NCBI GenBank assembly: GCA_947478785.1
Contig: CANJXI010000035.1
Coordinates: forward strand, 1-37,112
Direction: 5' to 3'
Length of the DNA stretch: 37,112 bases
From: Caulobacteraceae bacterium
GTDB lineage: Bacteria; Pseudomonadota; Alphaproteobacteria; Caulobacterales; Caulobacteraceae
Shown here piece by piece: positions 16,515 through 28,102 of this stretch (position 1 is the first letter of the stretch; every line of letters begins with the position of its first letter). The notes below the pieces were generated by a model, which searched no databases, had not been told where the DNA came from, and was given only the letters and a program-made list of their open reading frames with translations. Position numbers and translations under genes: made by a program.

Positions 16515-16653
16515 GCCCCTCCCCCGCGAGGCGGGGGAGGGGGACCACGCAGTGGTGGAGGGGGCGCTGCGACCGCGGTGCGCCGGCAACGCCCCCTCCG
16601 TCTCGCCGCTCTACGGCGTCGATCCACCTCCCCCGCAGGCGGGTGAGGATCTC
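16515..16653. repeat. GC-rich intergenic palindromic repeat, copy B, between glyQ and glyS
   Basis: Starts with the hairpin CCCTCCCCCGCGAGGCGGGG (about 16517-16540), then the core variant GGGGGACCACGCAGTGGTGG and GAGGGGGCGC, and ends with an inverted right half (CGCCCCCTCCG, then CACCTCCCCCGC, to about 16653). It shares its architecture with copy C at 27963-28092. The core palindrome ACCGCGAAGCGGT of other copies reads ACCACGCAGTGGT here, a compensated change that preserves pairing. The element sits inside the glyQS transcript. Confidence 0.85.
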
Positions 16654-16695
16654 GGAATTCGCGACCTGGTCGATATCGGGTAAGGCCGCCTAGTC

Positions 16696-18705
16696 ATGCC
16701 TCAACTGCTTCTCGAACTGTTCTCCGAAGAGATTCCCGCGCGCATGCAGGCGCAGGCGGCGAAGGATCTTGAGCGGATGGCGCGGGATCGGCTGGCGGCC
16801 GAGGGGCTGCTGCCGGAGGCGCTGAAGACGTTCTCGGGGCCCCGGCGGCTGACGCTGGTGGCGGAAGGGCTGCCGGCGGCGCAGGGCGACCGGCACGAGG
16901 AGCGCAAGGGGCCGCGCGTGGGCTCGCCTGACCAGGCCATCGAGGGGTTCCTGCGCTCGACCGGGCTGACGCGCGAGAAGCTGGTGGAGAAGGACGGGCT
17001 CTACTACGCCCATATCCACAAGGCCGGCCGGCCCACCGCCGAGATCGTGGCGGAGATGGTGGACGGGATCGTGCGGAATTTCCCGTGGCCCAAGTCGATG
17101 ACCTGGGGGCGGGGGACGCTCAAGTGGGTGCGGCCGCTCAAGCGCATCCTGTGCGTCTTCGACGGCGAGGTCGTGCCGTTCTCCATCGACGGGATCGAGA
17201 GCGGGGATACGTCCGAGGGGCACCGGTTCATGGGCTCTGCCCAGCCGTTCAAGGCCCGTGACTTCGACGAATACGCCGACGGCCTGGCGCGGCATTTCGT
17301 GGTGCTCGATCCGGAGGAGCGGAAGGAGCGGATCATGGACGCGGCGCGCACGCTCTGTTTCGCGCGTAATTTCGAACTAGTCGAGGACGAGGGGCTGCTG
17401 GCCGAGGTGGCGGGGCTGGCCGAATGGCCATCGCCGGTGCTGGGCGACATGGACCCGGACTTCCTGGACCTGCCGCCGGAGGTGATCCGCACCTCCATGC
17501 GCACGCACCAGAAGTATTTCGCGGTGCGCGACCCGCAGACGGGCTTCCTGGTTCCGCATTTCGTGACGGTGGCCAACATCGAGGCGGCGGACGGGGGCAA
17601 GGCGATCGCGGCCGGCAACGCCAAGGTGCTGTCGGCGCGGCTCAGCGACGCCCGGTTCTTCTGGGACGAGGACCGCAAGACGAAGCTGGCCGACCGGCTG
17701 GAGAGCCTGAAGGGCGTCACCTTCCACGCCAAGCTCGGCACCATGTACGAGCGGGTGGAGCGGATCGCGGCGCTGGCGGGCGAACTCGCGCCCTATGTGC
17801 GTGACGACGCCGAGACCAAGGCCAACGCCATCGAGGCCGCGCGGCTCTGCAAGGCCGATCTGGTCACCGGGATGGTGGGGGAGTTCCCGGAACTGCAGGG
17901 CGTGATGGGCGGCTACTACGCCGACAAGGAACGCCTGGACCCCGAGATCGCCGATGCGATCCGCAGCCACTACCGGCCGCAGGGACCGACCGACGACGTG
18001 CCGGTGCAGGCGGTGGGCGCCACCGTGGCCCTGGCCGACAAGCTCGACACCCTGGTCAGCTTCTTCGCCATCGACGAGAAGCCGACCGGTTCACGCGACC
18101 CGTTCGCGCTTAGGCGCGCGGCGCTGGGGGTGATCCGCATCATCCTGCAGACTCGGACACGGCTGCCCTTGCGGACCTTCGTTTCCGACGAACTGCTCGC
18201 CTTCTTCGCCGACCGGCTGAAGGTGCTGCTGCGCGATCAGGGCCAGCGGCCGGACCTGGTGGATGCGGTGTTCGCGCTGGGGGACGACGACCTGGTGCGG
18301 ATCGTCTCACGGGTGAACGCGCTGGACGCCTTCCTCGGGACCGACGACGGCAAGAACCTGCTGGCCGGCTACAAGCGCGCGATGAACATCCTCAAGGCTG
18401 AGGAGAAGAAAGGCGCCCTGCCGACGGGCGATCCGGCCGACATGGCCGGCGCGCCGCCGGAAGAGGCGGGCCTGATCAACGCCTTGGGGCATGTTGAGCT
18501 GGAGGTCGGCAAGGCGCTGGCCAAGGAAGACTTCGAAACCGCCATGCGGGAGCTGGCTTTCCTGCGCGGGTTCGTGGACGCCTTCTTTGACAAGGTCTTA
18601 GTGAACTCCGATGTAGCTGCGGAACGTGACAACCGGTTGCGTCTCCTGGCCAAGGTGCGTGACGCCATGGGCCGGGTGGCGGATTTCGGTCTGGTCACCG
18701 GATAG
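16696..18705 (+). CDS. glyS: glycyl-tRNA synthetase beta subunit
   Basis: The tRNA-binding beta subunit of the tetrameric glycyl-tRNA synthetase. 669 residues, near the usual length of about 690. The N-terminus MPQLLLELFSEEIPARMQ is a strong family signature; FPWPKSMTWGRGTLKWVRPL, MRTHQKYFAVRD and LSARLSDARFFWDEDRK are also typical. The C-terminal part (AFLRGFVDAFFDKVLVNSD) is the DALR-like anticodon-binding helix bundle. It lies 202 bp after glyQ and 12 bp before ppdK on the same strand, so glyS and ppdK are likely co-transcribed. Confidence 0.97.
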   Translation: MPQLLLELFSEEIPARMQAQAAKDLERMARDRLAAEGLLPEALKTFSGPRRLTLVAEGLPAAQGDRHEERKGPRVGSPDQAIEGFLRSTGLTREKLVEKDGLYYAHIHKAGRPTAEIVAEMVDGIVRNFPWPKSMTWGRGTLKWVRPLKRILCVFDGEVVPFSIDGIESGDTSEGHRFMGSAQPFKARDFDEYADGLARHFVVLDPEERKERIMDAARTLCFARNFELVEDEGLLAEVAGLAEWPSPVLGDMDPDFLDLPPEVIRTSMRTHQKYFAVRDPQTGFLVPHFVTVANIEAADGGKAIAAGNAKVLSARLSDARFFWDEDRKTKLADRLESLKGVTFHAKLGTMYERVERIAALAGELAPYVRDDAETKANAIEAARLCKADLVTGMVGEFPELQGVMGGYYADKERLDPEIADAIRSHYRPQGPTDDVPVQAVGATVALADKLDTLVSFFAIDEKPTGSRDPFALRRAALGVIRIILQTRTRLPLRTFVSDELLAFFADRLKVLLRDQGQRPDLVDAVFALGDDDLVRIVSRVNALDAFLGTDDGKNLLAGYKRAMNILKAEEKKGALPTGDPADMAGAPPEEAGLINALGHVELEVGKALAKEDFETAMRELAFLRGFVDAFFDKVLVNSDVAAERDNRLRLLAKVRDAMGRVADFGLVTG

Positions 18706-18717
18706 GATTGAGGGACG

Positions 18718-21414
<2,697 letters not shown>

Positions 21415-21420
21415 GGGGGC

Positions 21421-21595
21421 CATCTCCTCTCCCCCGGGCAGCGAGAGGGAGAGGCCGGGAGAGGGCGGCTGGGCCTTGGGATCCGCGCCGGGCTCAACCC
21501 GATGATCCTCGGATGGAACGGAGGGGCGGCTGAGAGGCCTTCGCCGCCGTCTCCTTTTTCCTCTCCAGCTCGCTTCGCGGGGGAGAGGAGACGTC
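21421..21595. repeat. CT/GA-rich palindromic repeats in the ppdK-esterase convergent gap
   Basis: The gap holds two short inverted repeats: CCTCTCCC/GGGAGAGG (21426-21433 and 21447-21454) and CCTCTCC/GGAGAGG (21560-21566 and 21582-21588, enclosing AGCTCGCTTCGCGGG). Together they make an inverted pair about 150 bp apart resembling the other CT-rich intergenic elements, though with a different core. No good U-tract follows either hairpin, so termination of ppdK here would probably be factor-dependent or bidirectional. Confidence 0.55.
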
Positions 21596-21598
21596 ATC

Positions 21599-23116
21599 CT
21601 AGTTTGGCCGCTGGGCGACCTGCTCCGCCCAGTCCAGGCGGTCCTTGTGGAAGGCGGGGCGGGCCTGGACGCCGTCGATGCCGAATTCGAGCGTGCCGTC
21701 GGATATCCGCGGCCAGCGCGGGCCGCCGGCGGAGCCAGGGTCGCCGGTCTTCGCGAAGGCGCTCCAGTAGGCGATCATGGCGGTGCTGATCGCGCGATCC
21801 TCCGGCCCGGCGGCGGGCGCGCTGTAGCCGGCTGCGGACACCGCCTCGGTCGGCAGGTTGTCGAAGACATAGGAGACCTCCGCGCCATGGAAGGCGCCGA
21901 AGGCGGCGGCGCGCATCGACGGCGGAACATAGGAGAAGTGGTAGACGAAGGCCGGCGCCCCGGCCGCCTGCATCCGCCGCGCCATGTAGCGGTCCGGCTC
22001 GCCGACCATGGTGTCGGTGGCCGCCGCGGCGGCGATCCTCCGCAGATCGCCACCCCCATAGAGCGCCACGACCTTGTCGCGATCCGGACCGAACCGGGCC
22101 ATCGCCGCCTCGGGGTCCTTGGGCGTGTCGGGCCGGCCGCCGGCTTCGTTGCTGTTGCCGCCGATGATGTAGGGGACATGGGCCTGCTCGCCCTTGGCGA
22201 AGGCCTCGATGGGGCTCTGGGTCAGGATCCGTCCGTCGATCATCGGGCCGGACCGCTCGCCGCCGCCGTAGGGTGCGTTGATCGCCTCGGCGGCCAGTTT
22301 CCGCAGCGCCGCCGCCGCGTCGGCGCCGTCGCCCGTGACCCCTTGCGCCGCCGCGAACCGCCGGCCGTTCTGCTCGGCGTCGGGCAAGGTCGGGTTCTTG
22401 CCGCGCGCGAAGCTGGATTCGGCGATGGCCTTGTGGAACAAGCCGCGCGCCGCGGGCGAGGCGAGCAGGGCGTTGACCGACATTCCCCCGGCGCTCTCGC
22501 CGAAGATCGTGACGTTGGCGGGGTCGCCGCCGAAGGCCGCGATGTTGTCGCGCACCCACCTCAAGGCGGCGATCTGGTCCATCAGTCCGTAGTTGGCCAC
22601 GGGCTCGGCGCCGCCGTCGAGCGCCGGATGGGCGAAGAAGCCGAACCGGCCCAGCCGGTAGTTGATGGCGACCAGCACCACGCCGTGCTGGGCGTAGCGA
22701 GTCCCGTCATAGGCGGAGATCGAGTTCGCCCCCGTGACGAAGCCGCCGCCGTAGATCCAGACCATCACCGGGGCCCGGGCGCCGGGCTTGCGGCCGGCGG
22801 GAGTCCAGACGTTCAGCGTCAGGCAGTCCTCGCTGATCTCCAGCGTCCGGCCCTCCCGCATGCGCTGCATGCAGGCCGGGCCGTATTTGGAGGCGTCGCG
22901 GACACCGGCCCATCGCGGTCCGGAGGCGGGCGGGCGCCAGCGCAGGTCGCCTATCGGCGGCGCGGCGAAGGGGATGGCCTTGAAGCTGTCCGCCCCCGCG
23001 GCGGAGACGCCGGCGAGATCGCCCTGGGCGAGGTGGACGCGCGGGGCGGCCGAGGCGGGCGCCGCGACCAGGGCCATGGCGGCAATGAGCGCCGCACACC
23101 AGTCATGAGTCCGCAT
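21599..23116 (-). CDS. secreted type-B carboxylesterase/lipase (copy 1)
   Basis: A 505-residue alpha/beta-hydrolase of the type-B carboxylesterase (para-nitrobenzyl esterase) family; hydrolyses ester bonds, substrate unknown. The signal peptide runs to about Ala24 (MALVAAPASAA). The catalytic triad is Ser208 in FGESAGG, Glu324 in GGNSNEAGG and probably His410 in FHGAEVSY. The oxyanion-hole motif YGGGFVTGA (122-130) and the family signature [10 protein letters not shown] (95-104) are present. The C-terminal WAEQVAQRPN ends the protein. It is the downstream member of a tandem pair, separated from its close paralogue by 23 bp, so the two are probably one transcript and arose by duplication. Confidence 0.92.
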   Translation of the reverse strand: MRTHDWCAALIAAMALVAAPASAAPRVHLAQGDLAGVSAAGADSFKAIPFAAPPIGDLRWRPPASGPRWAGVRDASKYGPACMQRMREGRTLEISEDCLTLNVWTPAGRKPGARAPVMVWIYGGGFVTGANSISAYDGTRYAQHGVVLVAINYRLGRFGFFAHPALDGGAEPVANYGLMDQIAALRWVRDNIAAFGGDPANVTIFGESAGGMSVNALLASPAARGLFHKAIAESSFARGKNPTLPDAEQNGRRFAAAQGVTGDGADAAAALRKLAAEAINAPYGGGERSGPMIDGRILTQSPIEAFAKGEQAHVPYIIGGNSNEAGGRPDTPKDPEAAMARFGPDRDKVVALYGGGDLRRIAAAAATDTMVGEPDRYMARRMQAAGAPAFVYHFSYVPPSMRAAAFGAFHGAEVSYVFDNLPTEAVSAAGYSAPAAGPEDRAISTAMIAYWSAFAKTGDPGSAGGPRWPRISDGTLEFGIDGVQARPAFHKDRLDWAEQVAQRPN

Positions 23117-23139
23117 CGCAATACCCTCCAGTTCGTGTG

Positions 23140-24669
23140 CTATTTCGGCCAGGTCGTCGTGCCGACCGCCGACTCCGCCCAGTCGAGGCGGTCCTTGTGG
23201 AAGTCCGGACGCACCTGCACGCCATCAATGCCGAACTCGAGCGTTGCCTTGGATATCGGCGGCCAGCGGGGACCGCCGGCGGCGCCGGGATCGCCAGTCT
23301 TCGCGAACGTGCTCCAATAGGCGATCATCGCGTCGCTGATCGCGCGATCCTGCGGCGTGGCGGCGGGGATGGTGAAGCCCGCGAAGTCGATGGGGGCCGA
23401 GGGCAGGTTGCCGAAGACGTAGGCGAGCTCCGCGCCATGGTCGGCGCCGACGGCGATCCCCCGCCGCGAGGGCGGCAGGTAGGAGAAGTGGTAGACGAAG
23501 GCCGGCGCCCCGGCCGCCTGCATCCGGCGCGCCAGGTTCCGGTCGGGTTCGGAGACCATGGTGTCGGTGGCGATGGCGAGCGCGACCTTGCGCGGATCGC
23601 CGCCCCCGTAGAGCGCCACGACCTTGTCGCGCGCCGCGCCGAGCCCGGCCAGGGCGGCCTCCGGATCCCTGGACACATCGGGCCTGACGCTGCCCTCGTT
23701 GCTGTTGCCGCCGATGATCAGGGGTACGTGGGCCTGCTCGCCCTTGGCGAAGGCCTGGGCGGGAGTCTGGGTCTGGAGCTGGCCGTCGATCATCGGGCCG
23801 GGCCGCTCGGCTTCCAGGCTGCCATAGGGAGCGTTGATCGCCGAGGCCGGCAGCGCCCGCAGCGCGGCGGCCGCCGCGGGGCCATCGCCCGTGACGCCCT
23901 GGGCCTCGGCGAACCGCCGGCCGTTCTGCTCGGCGCGCTGCATCGAGAGGCCGTCGCCGCGCCCGAAACTCGACTCGGCGATGGCCTTGTGGAACAGGCC
24001 GCGCGCCGGCGGGGCGATCAGCAGGCTGGTGATCGAGGAGCCGCCGGCGCTCTCGCCGAAGATCGTGACGTTGCCGGGGTCGCCGCCGAAGGCCGCGATA
24101 TTGCCGCGCACCCATTTCAGGGCGGCGATCTGGTCCATCGTGCCGTAGTTGCCGACCGGACCGGCTCCGCCGTCGAGCGCGGGATGGGCGAAGTAGCCGA
24201 ACCGGCCCAGACGGTAATTGAGGCTGACCAGCACCACGCCGTGCCGGGCGAAATGGGTTCCGTCATAGATCGAGATCGAGCTGGCCCCAGTGATGTAGCC
24301 GCCGCCGTATATCCAGACCATCACGGGCGCCTTGGCGCCGGCCTTGCGGCCGGCGGAGGTCCAGACGTTCAGGGTGAGGCAATCCTCGCTGACGCTAATC
24401 GGCCTGGCGGGGTTCGTGCGCTGCGTGCAGGCCGGCCCGAACGCCGAGGCGTCGCGGACGCCGGCCCATCTCTTGGCCGGAGCGGGCGGACGCCAGCGCA
24501 GGTCGCCGACCGGCGGCGCGGCGAACGGAATACCTTTGAAGCTGTCGACACCGTCGGTGGTCGCGCCGGCCAGGTCGCCCTGGGCGAGGTGGACACGCGG
24601 GGCGGCCGCGGCCGGCGCCGCGATGAGCCAGAACGCAACGAACGCCGCACCCAGATCGTGGTTTCGCAT
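23140..24669 (-). CDS. secreted type-B carboxylesterase/lipase (copy 2)
   Basis: A 509-residue paralogue of the neighbouring esterase, by eye about four residues in five identical over the first 190 residues of the mature region. The signal peptide is [20 protein letters not shown] plus AAA. The triad is Ser207 (FGESAGG), Glu325 (GGNSNEGSV) and probably His411 (DHGAELAY); the oxyanion stretch is YGGGYITGA. Differences cluster around residues 85-95, 235-245 and 425-435, which are likely to line the substrate pocket. Both copies keep all catalytic residues, so neither is a pseudogene. It is the upstream gene of the pair; 136 bp separate it from the divergent M48 protease gene. Confidence 0.92.
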   Translation of the reverse strand: MRNHDLGAAFVAFWLIAAPAAAAPRVHLAQGDLAGATTDGVDSFKGIPFAAPPVGDLRWRPPAPAKRWAGVRDASAFGPACTQRTNPARPISVSEDCLTLNVWTSAGRKAGAKAPVMVWIYGGGYITGASSISIYDGTHFARHGVVLVSLNYRLGRFGYFAHPALDGGAGPVGNYGTMDQIAALKWVRGNIAAFGGDPGNVTIFGESAGGSSITSLLIAPPARGLFHKAIAESSFGRGDGLSMQRAEQNGRRFAEAQGVTGDGPAAAAALRALPASAINAPYGSLEAERPGPMIDGQLQTQTPAQAFAKGEQAHVPLIIGGNSNEGSVRPDVSRDPEAALAGLGAARDKVVALYGGGDPRKVALAIATDTMVSEPDRNLARRMQAAGAPAFVYHFSYLPPSRRGIAVGADHGAELAYVFGNLPSAPIDFAGFTIPAATPQDRAISDAMIAYWSTFAKTGDPGAAGGPRWPPISKATLEFGIDGVQVRPDFHKDRLDWAESAVGTTTWPK

Positions 24670-24805
24670 CCGGCAGCCCCCCTAATTTGACATCAGGTAA
24701 CGACGGTCGGGATCGCGGCGCAAGCGCGGAGGATCATGGCGCCGGTTTAACCTGACAAGCGCGGCGATCTCTGGCCTCCTCCGGTCGGGGAACAGGGGAG
24801 TCTTG

Positions 24806-25987
24806 ATGGCCCAGGGATTCGATCCGGCCGCCGCCACCGCAGCCTATCTGTCGGCGCTGACGCCTGAGCAGCACGCCCGGGCCATGGCCTATACCCAGGG
24901 CGGCCACTGGCTCCTGCTGTGGAGCGCGCTGGTGACGGTCGCCGCGGCCTGGGTGATCCTGCGCTCGCGCCTGCTCACGCGGGTGGGCGGAGCGGATCGC
25001 GCGGCGCGGCCGTGGCGGGCCACCGCGCTGGTGTTCGTCGTCTACTCCCTGGCCGACGCGGCGCTGAGCCTGCCCTGGACGATCTACGCCGGCTGGTGGC
25101 GGGAGAAGGCCTACGGCCTGACCAGCCAGCCGTTCGCGGGCTGGCTCGGCGAATGGGGCCTGAACCTGGCAATCAGCCTAGTGATGATGACTGTCCTGGC
25201 CTCGCTGCTCTACGCCCTGGTGCGGCGCGCGCCCAAGACCTGGTGGCTATGGAGCGGCGGCCTGACCATCGTGGCCTTCCTGTTCGTGATGGCGGTCGCC
25301 CCGGTGGTCATCCAGCCGCTGTTCAACGCCTATACCCCGGCTCCGCCCGGCGAGGCGCGCGACGCGATCGTGGCGATGGCCAAGGCCAACGGCGTGCCGA
25401 GCGACAAGATCTATGTCTTCAACGGCTCCAAGCAGTCGAACCGCTACACGGCCAATGTGGCCGGCCTGTTCGGCACGGCGCGGGTGGCGATGAGCGACAC
25501 CATGTTCGCCAAGGGCGCCGACCTGGCCGAGGTGAAGGGCGTCGTCGGCCACGAGATGGGCCACTATGTGCTGAACCACGTGATCCTTTCGTCGGTGGCG
25601 CGCGGCTTCCTTGCGCTGATCGCCTTCTTCCTGATCGACCGTCTCTATCCGGCGTCGGCCCGCTGGATGGGCGCCAAGGGGGTGGGGCCGCTGTCGGACC
25701 CGGCGGGCCTGCCGGTGGTGATGAGCGTCATGACCGTGCTGGTCCTGGCGGGGACGCCGCTGACCAACGCCATCACCCGGACCATGGAGGCCCAGGCCGA
25801 CCAGTTTTCGCTGGAGCGGGTCAACGAGCCGGACGGGCTGTCCAAGGCGCTGGTGAAGACCATCGAATACCGCGCCGCCACGCCCTCCAGGCTGGAGGAG
25901 CTGCTGTTCTACGACCACCCGTCGGTGGGCGCGCGCGTGCGCCGGGCGATGGACTGGAAGGCGGGGCATCCCAAGACCGCGCCTTAG
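24806..25987 (+). CDS. M48 family integral membrane metallopeptidase (Ste24/CAAX protease-like)
   Basis: A 393-residue zinc protease of the inner membrane. The ATG at 24806 is chosen because GGGGAG (24795-24800) lies five bases upstream; a TTG three bases earlier would also keep the frame. An N-terminal domain with several membrane helices (about 33-50, 73-95, 121-140, 152-170) precedes the catalytic site HEMGH (His249, Glu250, His253), followed by the third zinc ligand Glu328 in MEAQAD. The order and the SNRYTANVAGLFGTARVAMSD stretch are typical of Ste24 homologues. It may degrade misfolded membrane proteins, as HtpX-related enzymes do; this is inferred from the family. Confidence 0.9.
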   Translation: MAQGFDPAAATAAYLSALTPEQHARAMAYTQGGHWLLLWSALVTVAAAWVILRSRLLTRVGGADRAARPWRATALVFVVYSLADAALSLPWTIYAGWWREKAYGLTSQPFAGWLGEWGLNLAISLVMMTVLASLLYALVRRAPKTWWLWSGGLTIVAFLFVMAVAPVVIQPLFNAYTPAPPGEARDAIVAMAKANGVPSDKIYVFNGSKQSNRYTANVAGLFGTARVAMSDTMFAKGADLAEVKGVVGHEMGHYVLNHVILSSVARGFLALIAFFLIDRLYPASARWMGAKGVGPLSDPAGLPVVMSVMTVLVLAGTPLTNAITRTMEAQADQFSLERVNEPDGLSKALVKTIEYRAATPSRLEELLFYDHPSVGARVRRAMDWKAGHPKTAP

Positions 25988-26077
25988 GATTTTCCGGTCA
26001 AGCCGAACCCGAACGGTCCACCCGCGTTTGACGACACGCGCGGGCCTGGAGATCCGCGCCAGTGACCGGAGTTCAGC

Positions 26078-26608
26078 ATGCGGGTTTTCATCGCCGCGGC
26101 GACCACAGCCGTCATTATCGGCGTCATTCCGAGCCTCGCGCAGGCGCAGACCGCGACGGGGCCCTATGTCGACCTTGGCTACGCCAACGCCCATTCCTCG
26201 GCCTCGGACCTGGGCGCCGTGGCCGGGCGGGTCGGGTACCGCGCCAACAGCTGGCTGGGGGTCGAGGGCGAGGCGGCCTACGGGGTCAAGGGCGACGAGG
26301 TCACCTCGGCCGGCGTCAGCGGCCGGGCCAAGTTGCGCAGCGAGGCGGCGATCTATGGCGTGGGCTATGCGCCGCTGTCGCCCAACACCGACCTGTTCGC
26401 CCGCGTCGGTTACGGAAGCACCAGGGTGAAGGTCTCGGTGCTCGGCGCCTCGGCGGTCGCGGACGGGGATTCCTGGAACTTCGGGGTCGGCGCCCAGCAC
26501 CATTTCGACCGCGCCAACGGCGTGCGCGCCGACTACACGCGGCAGGAATTCCGCGGGAAATCGGTCCACGCCAACGTCTTCTCGCTGGCCTACGTGCGCC
26601 GGTTCTAG
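26078..26608 (+). CDS. small outer-membrane beta-barrel protein
   Basis: A 176-residue exported protein with a signal peptide (MRVFIAAATTAVIIGVIPSL to AQAQ). The mature part is built of alternating strands with Gly/Tyr-rich turns, as in the OmpA-like eight-stranded barrel: GPYVDLGYANAHSS, VAGRVGYRANSWLGVEGEA, AAIYGVGYAPLSPNTDLFAR and FSLAYVRRF. It ends with a C-terminal Phe, the signal read by the Bam complex. No periplasmic domain follows. The function is unknown; it could be a porin-like or stress-linked surface protein. Confidence 0.85.
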   Translation: MRVFIAAATTAVIIGVIPSLAQAQTATGPYVDLGYANAHSSASDLGAVAGRVGYRANSWLGVEGEAAYGVKGDEVTSAGVSGRAKLRSEAAIYGVGYAPLSPNTDLFARVGYGSTRVKVSVLGASAVADGDSWNFGVGAQHHFDRANGVRADYTRQEFRGKSVHANVFSLAYVRRF

Positions 26609-26664
26609 CCGGCTTCGTCTTGACCCGCGACCCCGCTCGCGCCCAACTCCCGGAAAGGGAGGAC

Positions 26665-27084
26665 ATGCGGGTGACCCACGCTTTCCTCGTGCAGGTGGCG
26701 GCTTCGGCGCTGGCGGTCCTGGCGCTCGTGGCGCTGGCGGCCTGGGCCAAGATCGGCCGGCCGGTCCAGCCGCTGGACGACGCCCGCGCCCGCGCCCTGC
26801 TGGCCGAGGACTTTCCGGGGCGGACGCTGGACGGCCTGTGGGTCGCCATCGACGGCAAGGGCGCGCTCGCCAAGTCCGGCGCCCTGGGCCTGGTGGTCTG
26901 CGCCATCGGCGACGGGTTCGTCTGCCGCCAGATCCCCTGGGCCATGGCGCTCGCGGCGAGCTTCCGCGACGGACGGCTCACCGTGGACCTGGGCGACGTG
27001 GGCGCGCCGCGCGCGGTGATCGCCCTGCCGTCCTGGCCGCCCAAGGACGTGGAGAAGACCCCGGGCGACAAGGCGGCGGCATGA
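26665..27084 (+). CDS. small membrane-anchored protein of unknown function
   Basis: A 139-residue protein with one N-terminal membrane helix (about 6-29, HAFLVQVAASALAVLALVAL) and a soluble domain of about 100 residues containing LWVAIDGKGALAKSGALG, VVCAIGDGFVCRQIPW and a Pro/Lys-rich tail. Two Cys flank the GDGF turn and may form a disulphide. The ATG at 26665 follows GGGAGG by only two bases; a GTG two codons later (26671) has better spacing and is an equal candidate. The last codons overlap the start of the next gene (ATGA at 27081-27084), so the two genes are translationally coupled. I do not recognise the family. Confidence 0.7.
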   Translation: MRVTHAFLVQVAASALAVLALVALAAWAKIGRPVQPLDDARARALLAEDFPGRTLDGLWVAIDGKGALAKSGALGLVVCAIGDGFVCRQIPWAMALAASFRDGRLTVDLGDVGAPRAVIALPSWPPKDVEKTPGDKAAA

Positions 27085-28028
27085 AGGGCTTCGACCCGGT
27101 CACGCTGGCCACGCCGGTCTTCGTGCTGTTGGTGATCCTGGAGATCGTGCTGGCCCGGATGGGCCGGATCAAGGCGCGCTACGAGGCAAGGGACACGGCG
27201 ACCTCGCTGACCATGGGGTTGGGCTCGACGCTCGCCGGCCTGCCGTTCGCGGGGATCAGTTTCGCCGCGGCGCTGTGGCTCTATCAGTATCGGCTGTTCG
27301 AGATCCCGATGACCGCCGTCTGGGCCTGGGTTGGGGTCTTCCTGGCGGAGGACCTGACCTATTACGTCTTCCACCGGCTGAGCCACGAGCGGCGGTTCTG
27401 GTGGGCGAGCCACGTCAATCACCACACCTCGCAACACTACAACCTTTCGACCGCGCTCAGGCAGACCTGGACCGGTGGGGCGGCGGGGACGTGGCTGCTC
27501 TGGCTGCCGCTGTCGCTGGTGGGATTCCCGCCGGCCATGGTGGCGATCCAGAAGGGGATCAGCCTAGTCTACCAGTTCTGGATCCATACCGAGTCGATCG
27601 GCCGGACGCCTGCCTGGTTCGAGGCGGTGTTCAACACGCCCTCGCACCACCGGGTGCACCACGCCAGGAACCCGCGCTACCTCGACCGCAACTACGCCGG
27701 CATCCTGATCGTCTGGGACCGACTGTTCGGCAGTTTCACGCCGGAGCTGGACGAGGAGCCCTGCCGCTACGGGATCGTCAAGAACCTCGGCACCTTCAAC
27801 CCCTTGCGGGTCGCCTTCCACGAGTGGATCGGCATCGCCCAGGACATCGTCCGCCAGCCCCGCCACACCCTGGGCTGGCTGTTCGGCCGGCCCGGCTGGA
27901 GCCCCGATGGCAGCCGCGAGACCAGCGCGAGCCTGCGGGCGCGGTGGGAGGCGGGCTTAAGCTCCTCCCCCGTCGCGAAGACGACGGGGGAGGGGGACCG
28001 CGAAGCGGTGGAGGGGGCGCTGGTTTAG
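27081..28028 (+). CDS. sterol desaturase/fatty acid hydroxylase family membrane protein
   Basis: A 315-residue integral membrane di-iron oxygenase-like protein. The eight-histidine arrangement is seen as FHRLSHE (His98, His102), HVNHHTSQHYN (His111, His114, His115, His119), His169, and HHRVHH (His189, His190, His193, His194). Membrane helices lie around 8-26, 44-68, 79-93 and 136-150. Such enzymes hydroxylate or desaturate sterols, carotenoids or fatty acids; the substrate here is unknown. The ATG overlaps the preceding stop. The final 20-odd residues (SSPVAKTTGEGDREAVEGAL plus Val) are encoded by the GC-rich intergenic repeat, which also supplies the stop codon. Confidence 0.9.
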   Translation: MKGFDPVTLATPVFVLLVILEIVLARMGRIKARYEARDTATSLTMGLGSTLAGLPFAGISFAAALWLYQYRLFEIPMTAVWAWVGVFLAEDLTYYVFHRLSHERRFWWASHVNHHTSQHYNLSTALRQTWTGGAAGTWLLWLPLSLVGFPPAMVAIQKGISLVYQFWIHTESIGRTPAWFEAVFNTPSHHRVHHARNPRYLDRNYAGILIVWDRLFGSFTPELDEEPCRYGIVKNLGTFNPLRVAFHEWIGIAQDIVRQPRHTLGWLFGRPGWSPDGSRETSASLRARWEAGLSSSPVAKTTGEGDREAVEGALV

Positions 28029-28092
28029 GCGCGGTGCGTGGGCAGCGCCCCCTCCGTCGGCTTCGCCGCCACCTCCCCCGCGCGCGGGGAGG
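27963..28092. repeat. GC-rich intergenic palindromic repeat, copy C
   Basis: Begins with a CTCCCCCGTCG/CGACGGGGGAG hairpin (27963-27991), then the core with GGGGGACCGCGAAGCGGTGG and GAGGGGGCGCTGG (to about 28023), then the inverted right half CAGCGCCCCCTCCG and GCCACCTCCCCCGCGCGCGG to 28092. Both flanks are CT/GA-rich and the centre is short, giving one long imperfect inverted repeat. Its left half lies within the 3' end of the hydroxylase gene, and the right end reaches to 11 bp from the stop of the Nudix regulator gene. Confidence 0.88.
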
Positions 28093-28102
28093 ATCTGGAC
28101 TG

